DNA of 64,000 bases from Streptomyces peucetius (GCF_025854275.1 NZ_CP107567.1:248001-312000); one strand, 5' to 3'; shown: positions 18,416-26,666, numbered from the stretch's first letter. Program-made: numbers and translations. The notes: a model not told the origin generated them from the letters alone.

Positions 18416-18928
18416 GACGAGAATCCCCCGATCAGCTAAGACACGTGTCCCTTTGTTCGCCGACCCGACTTCCCGGCACTCCGCCGGTGACTCTACACGC
18501 CTCCCGCACCCTCTTGGCGAGTGCCGGGTGCCGCCGTCATCATCTGGTTCAGCTTGCCGGGACCCGGCAACCGGTGCACACCGGCACCGCTGAACCCGCG
18601 GCGCTCGCAGCCCGTCTGCCTCGTGCGGGGCGTCACCGGCTCAGGTGACACACTGCCGGAACACCGTACGGAAATCGGCTCGCTGTACCGAGAAGGCGGG
18701 GCACAGCGCGCGGCCCGGCATCAACGACGCGCAAAGGCTTCCGGGACCGCGCAATGTTCCGTAGTGCGTCAACTGCCATCCTGCACGCAGACAGGCCGGG
18801 CCTCAGGCCGAGGACGGGACTCGAGGTCCGTGTCCCGGCCGGCTCGCAACGGGCACGGTCAGGGCGCTCGTCCTGTCACCTCGACAGCAGTCCCCTGCCA
18901 GGGAGTGCGTACGGAAAGGGACTTGCTC
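18416..18928. other. Long divergent intergenic region, no gene seen
   Basis: The 513 bases separate the antiporter (minus) from the DUF4190-type gene (plus). Open frames here have arginine/proline-rich translations with no family resemblance. I see no strong hairpin or sigma-B-type site. It presumably carries both promoters. Confidence 0.5.
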
Positions 18929-20053
18929 GTGACCATGCCACCGCCCCCGCACGGATTGCCGCCTGCCCCGTCCGGCACCGGTGGCGCCCTGCCCCCGCCC
19001 CCGCCCTCTTCCGCGTGGAGCGGCCTCGCAGTGGCGTCGTTCGTTCTCGCGGTGCTGGTCGTTCCCGCACCACTGGCACTCGTTCTCGGCGTCGTCGCCT
19101 TGGCACGGATACACCGGCGGAACCAGCGCGGCCTTGGTCTCGCCGTCGCGGGCGTCGCCGTCTCCGGCGTGGCCGTCCTGGTGGCCGGGGCCCTGGCTTC
19201 CGGCTTGCTCCACTTCTCCGTGTGGTCCGGCACCAGCGGCGAACGCGGCATCCCGACAGCCGTCCCGGATCGGACCGTTACCGTCTTCGACCTGACGGTG
19301 GGCGACTGCTTCGACCCGGGAACGGGGCGGCTGGACAAGGACCACGAGTCGCTGAGGGACATCAGCGCAGAACGCAAGGCATGCGACGAACCCCATGTCG
19401 CCGAAGCCTACGGGTCGTTCGAACTGCCGGACCGGACGCGGTACCCGGGATTCGAGGAGATCTCCGCGATCGCACGGCAGAGGTGCGCGGACCTTCTCCT
19501 CGACTATGCGATGGACCCTTACGCCTACGGCCGTCTCCAGACGTACTTCTACCAGCCGGACCGTTCCGGGTGGGCGCGCGGCGCTCGTTCGGTGTTGTGC
19601 TGGGCGGGCCGGCCGCAGGAGGACCTCACCGCCTCCCTGCGCAACGACGCCTCGGTTCTCACCGAGGAGCAGGTGACCTACCTGACCGCGCTCGAGCCCG
19701 CCCATCTCGCGCTGCTGCACGCTCCGCGGCAGAGCCCGGCGGACGACTTGCCCACGGCCCGGGAATGGGCGGGCCGTATGGCGGAGGCCCAGGCGGCATC
19801 CGCAACGCGGTTGCGGCAGGCGGATCTGCCGCCGGAGGTACGCACGACCGCGGCGGAACTCGCCGCACAGCTCACGGCAAGCTCGGTTCACTGGGAGCGG
19901 GCCTCTCACGCCGAGAACGCCGAAGGGTTTGCCCGGCACGCTCGACAGACGGAGAAGAGCTCGGGCGAGGAACAGGCCGTGAGAATCCGGACCGCACTCG
20001 GCCTGCCGACGGAGCCGGCACACACGGGCGGCTCCTTCGGCGCGGACGCCTGA
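18929..20053 (+). CDS. DUF4190/septum formation-type membrane protein
   Basis: A 374-residue protein from GTG 18929, preceded by AAAGGG. A Pro-rich cytoplasmic N-terminus leads into two membrane helices (about 33-56 and 68-94), the DUF4190 arrangement with the ARIHRRNQRGLGLAVAG loop. The extracytoplasmic part begins TVFDLTVGDCFDPG and carries paired cysteines (GDCFDPG, ERKACDEPHVAE, RCADLL, SVLCWAG), the pattern of the septum-formation domain found in actinobacterial surface proteins. The last 130 residues are helical and charged. A cell-envelope role is inferred; no direct division gene is nearby. Confidence 0.8.
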   Translation: MTMPPPPHGLPPAPSGTGGALPPPPPSSAWSGLAVASFVLAVLVVPAPLALVLGVVALARIHRRNQRGLGLAVAGVAVSGVAVLVAGALASGLLHFSVWSGTSGERGIPTAVPDRTVTVFDLTVGDCFDPGTGRLDKDHESLRDISAERKACDEPHVAEAYGSFELPDRTRYPGFEEISAIARQRCADLLLDYAMDPYAYGRLQTYFYQPDRSGWARGARSVLCWAGRPQEDLTASLRNDASVLTEEQVTYLTALEPAHLALLHAPRQSPADDLPTAREWAGRMAEAQAASATRLRQADLPPEVRTTAAELAAQLTASSVHWERASHAENAEGFARHARQTEKSSGEEQAVRIRTALGLPTEPAHTGGSFGADA

Positions 20054-20099
20054 CCGGACGGCGCCGGCCGGCCGGGACGACGTACTCGCTGCTCGCAGG

Positions 20100-20128
20100 C
20101 CGGCCTGCCGCACAGCGCGGCAGGCCGG
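20100..20128. terminator. Hairpin terminator, bidirectional
   Basis: A perfect 12-base stem (CCGGCCTGCCGC with its complement) around a 5-base loop sits between the convergent 18929 and 20129 genes. Confidence 0.8.
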
Positions 20129-20704
20129 TCAGCGGCCGACGGAGCCGTCGATCTGCTCACGGAGGATGTCGGCGTGGCCGGCATGCCGGGCGGTTTCCTC
20201 GATCATGTGCACCAGGACCCAACGCATCGACGGTGGAGCTGTTTCACGGAGCGACCGGGCCCCAGGGCGCCCCAAGTCGTCACACGCACGGATGATTTCG
20301 TTGGACTGTCCGATCGCCCGGCGGTAGGCGGCGAGCAGACTCACGGCGGTCTCGTCGTCAGCCGGCCCTGATTCGTCGTCCTGAAGGGCGGCATCGGCGC
20401 CGGCGTAGGACCAGGTGAACCAGTTGTGTTCCACCGCGGTCAGGTGCTTGACCAGGCCGAGGATGCTGGTTCCCGACGGCACCCCGGCGGTGCGGACCGC
20501 CTTCTCGGAGAGGCCGGACGCCTTGGCGGTGACCGCGTCCCGCAGGTAGTCGAGGAAGGCCAGCAGCGTGGTCTTCTCATCGGCGTCAAGACTCGGCGGA
20601 CGGAGATCACCACGCGATCCGTGCTGCGCTTCGGCCGGAGTTCCGGGCTGTGATCGGGGCTGAGGTTCAGTCCGCGGTTCTGTATGCGGCTCGGGATGCG
20701 TCAC
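20129..20704 (-). CDS. DinB family (DUF664) protein
   Basis: A 191-residue protein from GTG 20704. A Pro/Gln/Glu-rich N-terminal segment of about 40 residues precedes a DinB four-helix bundle. LTAVEHNWFTW supplies the first metal-binding His, and the C-terminal ETARHAGHADILREQ supplies two more. This is the usual three-His site of the DinB/DUF664/mycothiol-transferase superfamily. In actinobacteria such proteins are often thiol-S-transferases using mycothiol; the substrate here is unknown. The low-complexity N-terminus may be partly an artefact of choosing a distal start. Confidence 0.88.
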   Translation of the reverse strand: MTHPEPHTEPRTEPQPRSQPGTPAEAQHGSRGDLRPPSLDADEKTTLLAFLDYLRDAVTAKASGLSEKAVRTAGVPSGTSILGLVKHLTAVEHNWFTWSYAGADAALQDDESGPADDETAVSLLAAYRRAIGQSNEIIRACDDLGRPGARSLRETAPPSMRWVLVHMIEETARHAGHADILREQIDGSVGR

Positions 20705-20899
20705 ACCGTGACACTACGCGTCTGCCGCGTCGGAGGAAGGGAGTTCGTTCCAGTTCACCCGGTCGTCCGCGAACACCGGCACGGCTGCGAGCGAGTTCCT
20801 CTCCCGGCTGCTGGGCTCCGTGACAACGCGCGGGCAGTACCGTTGCCTCACAGCAACCTCATCCACCGCGGGCGTCGTCCCGCAACTCGGGAGACCTAC

Positions 20900-21646
20900 A
20901 TGACTTCGTCGACCAACCCTGCAGGCAGCATCACCGAGGCAACCGCACTGCTGCAGGCAGAGCTGCCGCAGTTGGAGAAGTACCAGCAGACGCTCGAGCA
21001 GGAACTCGCCTCGGTCACCGGGCGACTCGAGTCGGTGCGCAGTGCTCTCGCCGCTCTGCAGGCGCTGTCGGCCACTCCCATTCCGGCCCCTCGTGAGGCG
21101 GAGAGGGCTGGTGCGATCGCGGCCGACGCGCCGGCGGTCGTGGCGGAGGAAGTGCCGGAAGCGCAGCCCGCAAAGGTGCCCACGGCAGCGCCCGCACCTC
21201 AGGACCGGCCCGCGCGGAAGGCGAAGCCCGCGGCGCGCACAGCGGCCGCCGGGAAGCGCCCGGCGAGGACGGCCTCGGCAGGCAAGGAGGCGGAGCCCAA
21301 GAAGGAGACCCGGGCCGAGAAGGAGACGCGGACGAAGAAGGTGGGGAAGCAGTCCCGGTCCGCGAAGACCGTGCCGGCTCAGGACAGGGCGCGGAAGACT
21401 CCGGCGAAGAGCCAGGACACCGCCGGCCCCGCCGTGTCGGATGCCGCCGGGCTGACGGACCAGGTTGTCGCGGTCCTGACCCGCAACGCCGACACTCCGC
21501 TGCGTGCGCGCGACGTCGCCCAGGCCCTGGGACGTGACGGCTCCACCGGCAGCGTCAACACCGTTCGCAGCACGCTCGACCGTCTCGTCGCCACGTCCCG
21601 CGCCCACCGCGCCGGCCGCGGCCTGTACCAGGCGCCCCGTAACTGA
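20900..21646 (+). CDS. Coiled-coil, lysine-rich protein with C-terminal winged helix
   Basis: A 248-residue protein in three parts. Residues 10-60 form a coiled coil (LQAELPQLEKYQQTLEQELA). Residues 65-180 are an Ala/Lys/Glu-rich, probably disordered linker with repeated AEKETR/TKK blocks resembling histone-like tails. Residues 183-248 form a winged helix-turn-helix (PLRARDVAQALGRDGSTGSV, then a basic wing). The architecture suggests a dimeric nucleoid-associated or silencing protein. I know similar hypothetical proteins from Streptomyces but no established function. It is divergent from the DinB gene. Confidence 0.8.
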   Translation: MTSSTNPAGSITEATALLQAELPQLEKYQQTLEQELASVTGRLESVRSALAALQALSATPIPAPREAERAGAIAADAPAVVAEEVPEAQPAKVPTAAPAPQDRPARKAKPAARTAAAGKRPARTASAGKEAEPKKETRAEKETRTKKVGKQSRSAKTVPAQDRARKTPAKSQDTAGPAVSDAAGLTDQVVAVLTRNADTPLRARDVAQALGRDGSTGSVNTVRSTLDRLVATSRAHRAGRGLYQAPRN

Positions 21647-21688
21647 CCGCCGGACGACGCCGCGTCGGCCGGGGGATGACTCACGCCG

Positions 21689-22125
21689 TCAGCGCCCGCC
21701 GAGGCCGGTACGCCCGGCTCTGTCGCGGAGGGGGCCGATCAGGGAGGGCCCTCCCCGCAGGCACCACAGGGCGATGACGGGGTCGCAGACGGCGCAGGCC
21801 ATGGAGGAGTCGTGCTGGAAGGGCATGATCGGGTTGCCTTTGAGGTGGTGGGCCAGGTCCCAGGCGGTGTGCAGCAGCCAGGCGATGCCGATGAAGGTCC
21901 AGGATTCCAGCCCGCGGTACGCGACGTAGGTGATGACAGCGGTGACAGGGAATTCCCAGCCGCCGAAGCCGCCACCGCTGAGGTAGGCGGCCCGCTCCGG
22001 CAACCGTGATCGCGTTGAGTCGGCGTCGGTGCGGTTCGCGGATCAGCGACATCAGCAGGACGTAGACGACGCCGACCAGTTACCGGCGTGACGTAGTCCA
22101 GGAGGCCGGGGTCGAGGTGGTTCAC
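21689..22125 (-). pseudogene. DUF6010 family membrane protein, two frameshifts
   Basis: The GTG at 22125 overlaps the stop of the upstream DUF3817 gene (GTGA). The first frame encodes VNHLDPGLLDYVTPV and breaks near 22080, where one extra base moves the reading to LVGVVYVLLMSLIREPHRRR. It breaks again near 21993, again by one extra base (or two lost), and continues YLSGGGFGGWEF, SWTFIGIAWLLHTAWD and CAVCDPVIALWCLRGGPS to the stop at 21689. Joined, the parts give a normal DUF6010 protein with four membrane helices. Either the gene is inactive or the assembly has indels here; a third frameshift lies in the adjacent gene. Confidence 0.8.
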
Positions 22126-22417
22126 GGCTGGCCGGCCTCCTCGGGGTGCGGCGCCGCGGCCGTGCCGGGGCGGGCGGGTTGCCGCAGGACGAGCAGGCCG
22201 CCGATGCCCGGGACGAGGGCGGTGGCCCTGGTGAGGGTCGTCGACTGCGAAGGCGCCAGGTCGCGACCACGACGAACAGGTAGGCGCAGCCGTGGGTGGG
22301 GCCCATCAGCGAGGAGACGGGTTCGAGGTGGGCGGTGGCGAGATTGGCCAGCATGACGACCAGTGAGGCGAGTTCGGTGTGTGCCGCGATGCGCAGCGGC
22401 CGCGGATGCACGGTCAT
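22122..22417 (-). pseudogene. DUF3817-type membrane protein, one frameshift
   Basis: ATG 22417 overlaps the stop of the upstream gene by ATGA. The frame encodes TVHPRPLRIAAHTELASL and TAHLEPVSSLMGPTHGCAYL, the conserved start of small DUF3817-type membrane proteins, up to VVVATWRL. Around 22255 the frame fails. Shifting by one base restores TRATALVPGIGGLLVLR, the normal last helix, and leads to a TGA that overlaps the GTG of the next gene. The preserved overlaps at both ends argue that the operon was recently intact or that a base is missing from the sequence. Confidence 0.78.
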
Positions 22418-22887
22418 GCTCCCGTGGTGGAACCGGGGCGGACGATCATCAGGACGGTGACCGTGGCCCACAGGAGGTTGAAGACGCCGGTGAACGCGGC
22501 AAGGCGGCCCGGCGTCAGGGCGTGGGTGCCGGCAGCCCCCACCGCGGCGAGGACCTCGTCCTGGGCGGGCAGGATCAGCAGGACGAGGACGGCGGCAGCA
22601 GCCGCGGTCAGAACGATCGAGACGATCAGCCATGCGCTGCCGAGGACGCCGAGGCTGCCGGCCGTGGCGAACCCGAAGACGGGTACGGCGATCCCGACGG
22701 CCGCGTAGACGCGGCAGATGCGGTGCAGCAACCGCAGGCGCGTCAGCGCCTCGCCGCCGCCGTCACCGTCTCCGCCACCGTCGAGGGCCGGCCGCATGGC
22801 TCTGGGGAACATGCTCGCGGCGACGGTGACCGGGCCGACGGCCACGACGGCGGCCAGCACGTGCAGGGAGAGGAAGAGTTTCGTCAC
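22414..22887 (-). CDS. Small integral membrane protein (DUF2269-like)
   Basis: A 157-residue protein with four predicted membrane helices (about 3-25, 60-80, 82-105 and 132-152) separated by a Gly/Asp-rich loop (ALDGGGDGDGGG). The start MTKLFLSLHVLAAVVAVGP and end FNLLWATVTVLMIVRPG resemble actinobacterial DUF2269-type proteins. Its GTG overlaps the stop of a 53-codon upstream frame, and its stop overlaps the DUF3817 start, so four genes form a tightly coupled operon. Function unknown; the divergent GlxA-type regulator is the obvious candidate controller. Confidence 0.78.
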   Translation of the reverse strand: MTKLFLSLHVLAAVVAVGPVTVAASMFPRAMRPALDGGGDGDGGGEALTRLRLLHRICRVYAAVGIAVPVFGFATAGSLGVLGSAWLIVSIVLTAAAAAVLVLLILPAQDEVLAAVGAAGTHALTPGRLAAFTGVFNLLWATVTVLMIVRPGSTTGA

Positions 22888-23045
22888 GGTCGGCGGCCCG
22901 TGCCCTTCCGGACGGCGCGGCGCTCGCCGGTGACGCGGCTTGAGGTGCTTCCTTCGGAGGCGCTGCGGCGGGCGTACAGCGCTTCGCCGAGGGTGACGGA
23001 GTCGGGCGGGCCGAAGCCGTCGGGCAGGGGGATCCGGACGTGCAT
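22884..23045 (-). CDS. Small leader protein of the membrane operon, hypothetical
   Basis: A 53-codon frame from ATG 23045, preceded by GAAGGA at the right distance. It begins MHVRIPLPDGFGPPDSVTLG and becomes Arg/Ser-rich toward the end. Its TGA overlaps the GTG of the DUF2269-like gene in the same GTGA form used by the next two junctions, which is the main support for it being real. No domain is recognised. Confidence 0.55.
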   Translation of the reverse strand: MHVRIPLPDGFGPPDSVTLGEALYARRSASEGSTSSRVTGERRAVRKGTGRRP

Positions 23046-23144
23046 AGAGGTTCCTTCAGGTGCGGACCGGTCCGTTCTGGGCCGGGGACGCTCCTGAAGT
23101 TAACCGGCTGCCGACCTGCCTCCCAGTGGCAGGAGTGACACCTT

Positions 23145-23174
23145 TCAACGAGATATTGCCAAGTGCCTCGTTGA
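23145..23174. promoter_or_regulatory. Inverted repeat operator candidate (TCAACGAG-N14-CTCGTTGA)
   Basis: A perfect 8-base dyad lies midway between the membrane operon and the GlxA-type regulator. The right half is itself part of the palindrome GCCTCGTTGAGGC (23166-23178). Spacing and position suit binding by an AraC-type dimer acting on both promoters. Confidence 0.5.
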
Positions 23175-23254
23175 GGCTCTGATCTGGGGCATGCGAGGGT
23201 TCTCCGGCTCCAGAAGCCGAGGTTCACCGTCCGGCGGGGAGGTATTTTCCGGCC

Positions 23255-24193
23255 ATGCACACCATCGCCGTACTGGCGCTGCACCAGGTGATTCCGTTCG
23301 ATCTGTCCACTCCGATCGAGGTCTTCACCCGCACCCGGCTTCCCGACGGGCGTCCCGGCTACCGGATCCGCGTGTGCGGCGAGCAGCCGGAGATCGACGC
23401 GGGCACGTTCACCCTGCGCGCACCCTGGGGCCTGGAGGGGCTCGAGGGCGCGGACACGATCATCGTGCCCGGTACGGCCGCCCCCGCGGCCCCGCTCTCG
23501 CCGGCCGTCCGGGACGCGTTGCGCGTGGCCGCCGAGGACGGCACCCGTATCGCCTCCATCTGCACGGGCACTTTCGTCCTGGCCGCCGCCGGGCTCCTCG
23601 ACAGCCTGCGGGCGACCACCCACTGGATCGCGGCCGAGCTCCTTGCCACCGCCCACCCGGACGTCGAGGTGGACCCGGCCGTCCTGTACGTCGACAACGG
23701 GCAGATCCTCACCTCGGCCGGCGCGGCCGCGGGCCTGGATCTGTGTCTGCACATGATCCGCCGTGACTACGGGTCGGCGGTCGCCGCCGACGCCGCCCGC
23801 CTGTCCGTCATGCCCCTCGAACGCGAGGGCGGGCAGGCGCAGTTCATCGTCCACGACCACGCGCCCACCCCGCAGGGTTCCGTCCTCGAACCGCTGCTCA
23901 CCTGGCTGCAGGACAACCTGGGCCGTGATCTCACCCTCGCCGACATCGCCGCCCGGGCCGGCACCAGCACCCGGACGCTGATACGGCGCTTCCGCGAACA
24001 GACCGGCACCACTCCCCTCCAGTGGCTGCACGGCGCCCGCATCCGCCGGGCCCAGCATCTTCTGGAGACCACGCACCACTCCGTCGAACGCATCGCCGCC
24101 CAGGTCGGCTTCGGCTCCCCCACCGCATTCCGCGACCGTTTCAAACGCACCACGGGTGTCAGCCCGCACACCTATCGCCGCACCTTCGGCTGA
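23255..24193 (+). CDS. GlxA family transcriptional regulator (DJ-1/PfpI plus AraC)
   Basis: A 312-residue regulator. Residues 1-170 form a DJ-1/PfpI-like domain with ASICTGTFVLAAAG placing Cys103 at the nucleophile-elbow position. Residues 210-312 form an AraC-type double helix-turn-helix (LTLADIAARAGTSTRTLIRR and VERIAAQVGFGSPTAFRDRF) ending SPHTYRRTFG. Such proteins usually act as activators sensing small molecules. The gene is divergent from a four-gene membrane operon, and the 23145-23174 dyad in the gap is a likely target. The ATG at 23255 follows GGGGAGG, which is a little distant. Confidence 0.93.
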   Translation: MHTIAVLALHQVIPFDLSTPIEVFTRTRLPDGRPGYRIRVCGEQPEIDAGTFTLRAPWGLEGLEGADTIIVPGTAAPAAPLSPAVRDALRVAAEDGTRIASICTGTFVLAAAGLLDSLRATTHWIAAELLATAHPDVEVDPAVLYVDNGQILTSAGAAAGLDLCLHMIRRDYGSAVAADAARLSVMPLEREGGQAQFIVHDHAPTPQGSVLEPLLTWLQDNLGRDLTLADIAARAGTSTRTLIRRFREQTGTTPLQWLHGARIRRAQHLLETTHHSVERIAAQVGFGSPTAFRDRFKRTTGVSPHTYRRTFG

Positions 24194-24263
24194 GGTTCCG
24201 CCCAGCCGAAGACGCGGCGTCCGGTTCGGTGCCGCTCAGCTCGTCCCAGGGTGGGCCGGCTCG

Positions 24264-24698
24264 TCAGGCGGCTCGGGTGAGTTCCGCGCGGCCGAACAGC
24301 AGGCCGTAGCCGGCGGGCAGCTGCGCAAGGATGCGGTCGACGAGGTCGGGGCCGGCGAGGCGGGAGACGACGTTGAGCACGGCGCCGGTGTCCCACCGCG
24401 TGGTGGCCGGGGTGCCGCCGATGCGGGCGGCGAGGTCCTTGACGAACCCCCAGCCGGTGAGGGGCTGGGTGGCAGGGATCTGGGAGGTGAAGGCGCGGGC
24501 CGCCTCGAGAGGGAGGCAGGCAGCGAGGTCGACGCGCTCGTCGCCGGTGATCTGGCGTCCGAGGGCGGCGAGAACGGCGCGTACGGTGTCCTCGGCCCGG
24601 TCGCGTGTGGGGTAGGCGCCTTCGTAGCGCACTCGTTCCAGCATCTGGTCGAACGTCATGCCCGGCGTCGTCGGGGTCGGTTCCTGCTGGGTGAGCAT
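24264..24698 (-). CDS. DUF2267 domain protein
   Basis: A 144-residue protein with one DUF2267 repeat: MTFDQMLERVRYEGAYPT followed by RAVLAALGRQITGDERVDLA, ACLPLEAARAF, and the ending LAQLPAGYGLLFGRAEL. The fold is all-helical. The ATG at 24698 gives a short Thr/Pro-rich leader of about 17 residues. A second DUF2267 gene lies immediately upstream, then the small heat shock gene, all in one direction, so the three may be expressed together under heat or stress. The molecular function of DUF2267 is unknown. Confidence 0.88.
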   Translation of the reverse strand: MLTQQEPTPTTPGMTFDQMLERVRYEGAYPTRDRAEDTVRAVLAALGRQITGDERVDLAACLPLEAARAFTSQIPATQPLTGWGFVKDLAARIGGTPATTRWDTGAVLNVVSRLAGPDLVDRILAQLPAGYGLLFGRAELTRAA

Positions 24699-24792
24699 GG
24701 TCGGTCGTCTGCCTTTCTCGTCACGGTGTCCGACGCCGCCGGCCCGGTGTGTGTGGCACCCGGCCGACGGCGCTCTCATGCGGTCCGGTTGG

Positions 24793-25188
24793 TCATATGC
24801 GCGCGGGGCGGCCGAAGAGGAGGTCGTACCCCGGGGGCAGTTGGAGCAGCACCCGGCGGGTCAGCTCGTCGCCCGCGGCGTCGGCGGCCACGCTCAGGAC
24901 GGCGCTGACGTCCCATGTGGCGGTCTGTTCGGTGGCGCCATCGATCCATGCCGCGGTGGCACGTACGAACCGTTCCGGTGACAACGGTTCGGCGGCCTGC
25001 AGCGGGTTGAGCAGGATCAGTGCGAAGGCTTCGGGGAGCCGGGCGGCCAGCCTCGCCCGCACGTCGCCCACCAGATGCGCCCCCAGCAGCGCCAGCACGG
25101 TGCGTGCCGCCCGCTCCGCCTCCTGGCGCGTGGTGTACTCACCGCGCTCCTGCACCTGGTCCAGGAACGCATCCCATCGCATCGTCAT
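24793..25188 (-). CDS. DUF2267 domain protein
   Basis: A 131-residue paralogue of the gene at 24264. MTMRWDAFLDQVQERGEYTT opens the domain, RTVLALLGAHLVGDVRARLA and the ending LLQLPPGYDLLFGRPARI match block for block. The two share the PGYxLLFGR ending, which looks like the family hallmark here. The gene lies 99 bases downstream of hsp20 and 94 bases upstream of its paralogue. ATG 25188 is the natural start, with GGAAGG and GGGG purines just upstream. Confidence 0.87.
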   Translation of the reverse strand: MTMRWDAFLDQVQERGEYTTRQEAERAARTVLALLGAHLVGDVRARLAARLPEAFALILLNPLQAAEPLSPERFVRATAAWIDGATEQTATWDVSAVLSVAADAAGDELTRRVLLQLPPGYDLLFGRPARI

Positions 25189-25287
25189 CTGGGCCCCTTC
25201 CTCTCCCGACCCGAGGCGGGGGCGGAGGAGGGGACGGGAGGGGGGAGACCGTTCCCGTCCTCCGCCACGGCGCGGGCAGGTCGCGGG

Positions 25288-25722
25288 TCAGCCGCCGATC
25301 TCCTTGCGGCCGGACTCCCCGCCGATGGTGATCTTGCGGGGCTTGGCGCGCTCGGCGATCGGGATCCGGAGCGTCAGGACGCCCGCCTCGTAGTCGGCCG
25401 TGATGTGCTCGGTGTCCAGGGTATCGGCCAGCATCACCTGGCGGGAGAACACACCCAGGGGCCGTTCGGACAGTTCCATCTGTACGTCGTCGGCCTTCGC
25501 GACCGGTCGGCGCTCGGCCTTGACGGTCAGCATGTTGCGCTCGACGTCGATGTCGATCGCCTCGCTCGTGACACCGGGAAGGTCGAGGGCGATCACATAC
25601 TCGTCGCCCTCCCGGTAGGCGTCCATCGGCATCGCCGAGGGCCTCGACCACGTGCCACTGGTTCCCAGGAGCTGCTGGGTGAGGCGGTCGATCTCGCGGA
25701 ACGGGTCGGTGCGCATCAACAT
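25288..25722 (-). CDS. hsp18: Hsp20/alpha-crystallin small heat shock protein (Hsp18 type)
   Basis: A 144-residue ATP-independent holdase. The N-terminus [20 protein letters not shown] is characteristic of the actinobacterial Hsp18/HspX group. The alpha-crystallin domain spans about 38-132, with [10 protein letters not shown] and the A-G-V-L motif ([18 protein letters not shown]). It protects unfolding proteins at high temperature. GGAGGT precedes the ATG. Upstream, on the gap shared with a divergent RheA-type repressor, are three TGTCATC-type dyads, the operator form described for RheA on hsp18 of Streptomyces albus. Confidence 0.95.
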   Translation of the reverse strand: MLMRTDPFREIDRLTQQLLGTSGTWSRPSAMPMDAYREGDEYVIALDLPGVTSEAIDIDVERNMLTVKAERRPVAKADDVQMELSERPLGVFSRQVMLADTLDTEHITADYEAGVLTLRIPIAERAKPRKITIGGESGRKEIGG

Positions 25723-25788
25723 CGCGAAACACCTCCAGTCGGTTCAGGCAGGAACTGCCAATGCGTTGCACCTGAGACCGTTGTAGCA

Positions 25789-25860
25789 TGTCATCGAAAC
25801 GATGACAAGTGGATGTGTCATCGCAGCGATGACGGGAAGATTGTCATCGGAAGAATGACG
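25789..25860. promoter_or_regulatory. Three RheA-type operators between hsp18 and rheA
   Basis: Site 1 (25789-25807) is TGTCATCG-AAA-CGATGACA, a perfect dyad. Site 2 (25816-25834) is TGTCATCG-CAG-CGATGACG, one end base off. Site 3 (25842-25860) keeps TGTCATCG but has a weaker right half. Starts are 27 and 26 bases apart. RheA of S. albus is known to bind TGTCATC-N5-GATGACA. Confidence 0.85.
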
Positions 25861-25877
25861 AAAGCGAAGGGAATCCC

Positions 25878-26543
25878 GTGAACGCAGCCGAGCAGTCCCG
25901 CGAGCCCGGGCCGACCCCCGCCTCGTTCCTCGCCGCGGCAGCGGCGCTGACAGCCATCGACGAGGCCGTACGCGCCGCCCAGGCCCCGCACTCCGAAGAG
26001 CAGCCGCCACCGGAGCGGGCGAGTTCCCGGCAGGCGCTGGCCGCTCTGCTCCTGCTGCGCCAGGTGCGCGACCAACTGGCCGGCTGGGAGCCGGGCCTCA
26101 TCGAGACGGCCCGCGAGGCAGGCGCCAGCTGGGCCGAGCTCGCCCAGCCCCTCGGCGTGGCCAGCCGCCAGGCCGCAGAGCGCCGCTATCTCCGCCTGCG
26201 CCCCGGCGACGCGGGCAGCACCGGCGAACAGCGTGTGCAGGCCACCCGGGACCGCCGCGCCGCCGACCGCACCGTCACCGCCTGGGCCCGCAGCAACGCG
26301 TCCGACCTCCGGCAGCTCGCAGGCCAGATCACCACGCTCACCGACCTGCCCACCGACTCCCGCGCACCGCTGGCCGAAGCGCTCGGCGACAACGACCCCG
26401 CCGCTCTCCTGCGCCCGCTCATCGACACGCACCCCCACCTCGAGACCCACCACCCCGACCTCGCCGCCCGGGTCGACTCCGTCAACCGGCACACCGACGA
26501 CCTGCGCCGACGCGGCGGCAACCGGCAGCAGCCCGCCACCTGA
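25878..26543 (+). CDS. rheA: RheA-type repressor of the small heat shock gene
   Basis: A 221-residue protein, often named HSP18 transcriptional regulator in Streptomyces. A helix-turn-helix is visible at about 78-106 (AGASWAELAQPLGVASRQAA followed by ERRYLRL). The N-terminal 70 residues are Ala-rich and helical, and the C-terminal half is helical and His/Arg/Asp-rich. Established for S. albus: RheA is an autoregulated thermosensor that represses hsp18 and loses DNA binding on heating. Here the gene is divergent from hsp18 across three matching operators, so the assignment rests on motif, context and operator together. GTG 25878 follows GAAGGGA. Confidence 0.85.
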   Translation: MNAAEQSREPGPTPASFLAAAAALTAIDEAVRAAQAPHSEEQPPPERASSRQALAALLLLRQVRDQLAGWEPGLIETAREAGASWAELAQPLGVASRQAAERRYLRLRPGDAGSTGEQRVQATRDRRAADRTVTAWARSNASDLRQLAGQITTLTDLPTDSRAPLAEALGDNDPAALLRPLIDTHPHLETHHPDLAARVDSVNRHTDDLRRRGGNRQQPAT

Positions 26544-26666
26544 CGGCACGGGTGGCGCCGCTCACCGGCAGCCCCGCGCAACGGCCGTCGCCTCCGCGCG
26601 ACGGCGGACGTTTACGGCACGGGGGCTCGGAGACCCGACCGGGTGTCGACGTGCGTGGAGGCAGTC

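Noticed and set aside
18521..18928. In-frame upstream extension of the DUF4190-type gene
   Set aside because: No ribosome binding site at the distal start and no family resemblance; the protein starts naturally at GTG 18929.
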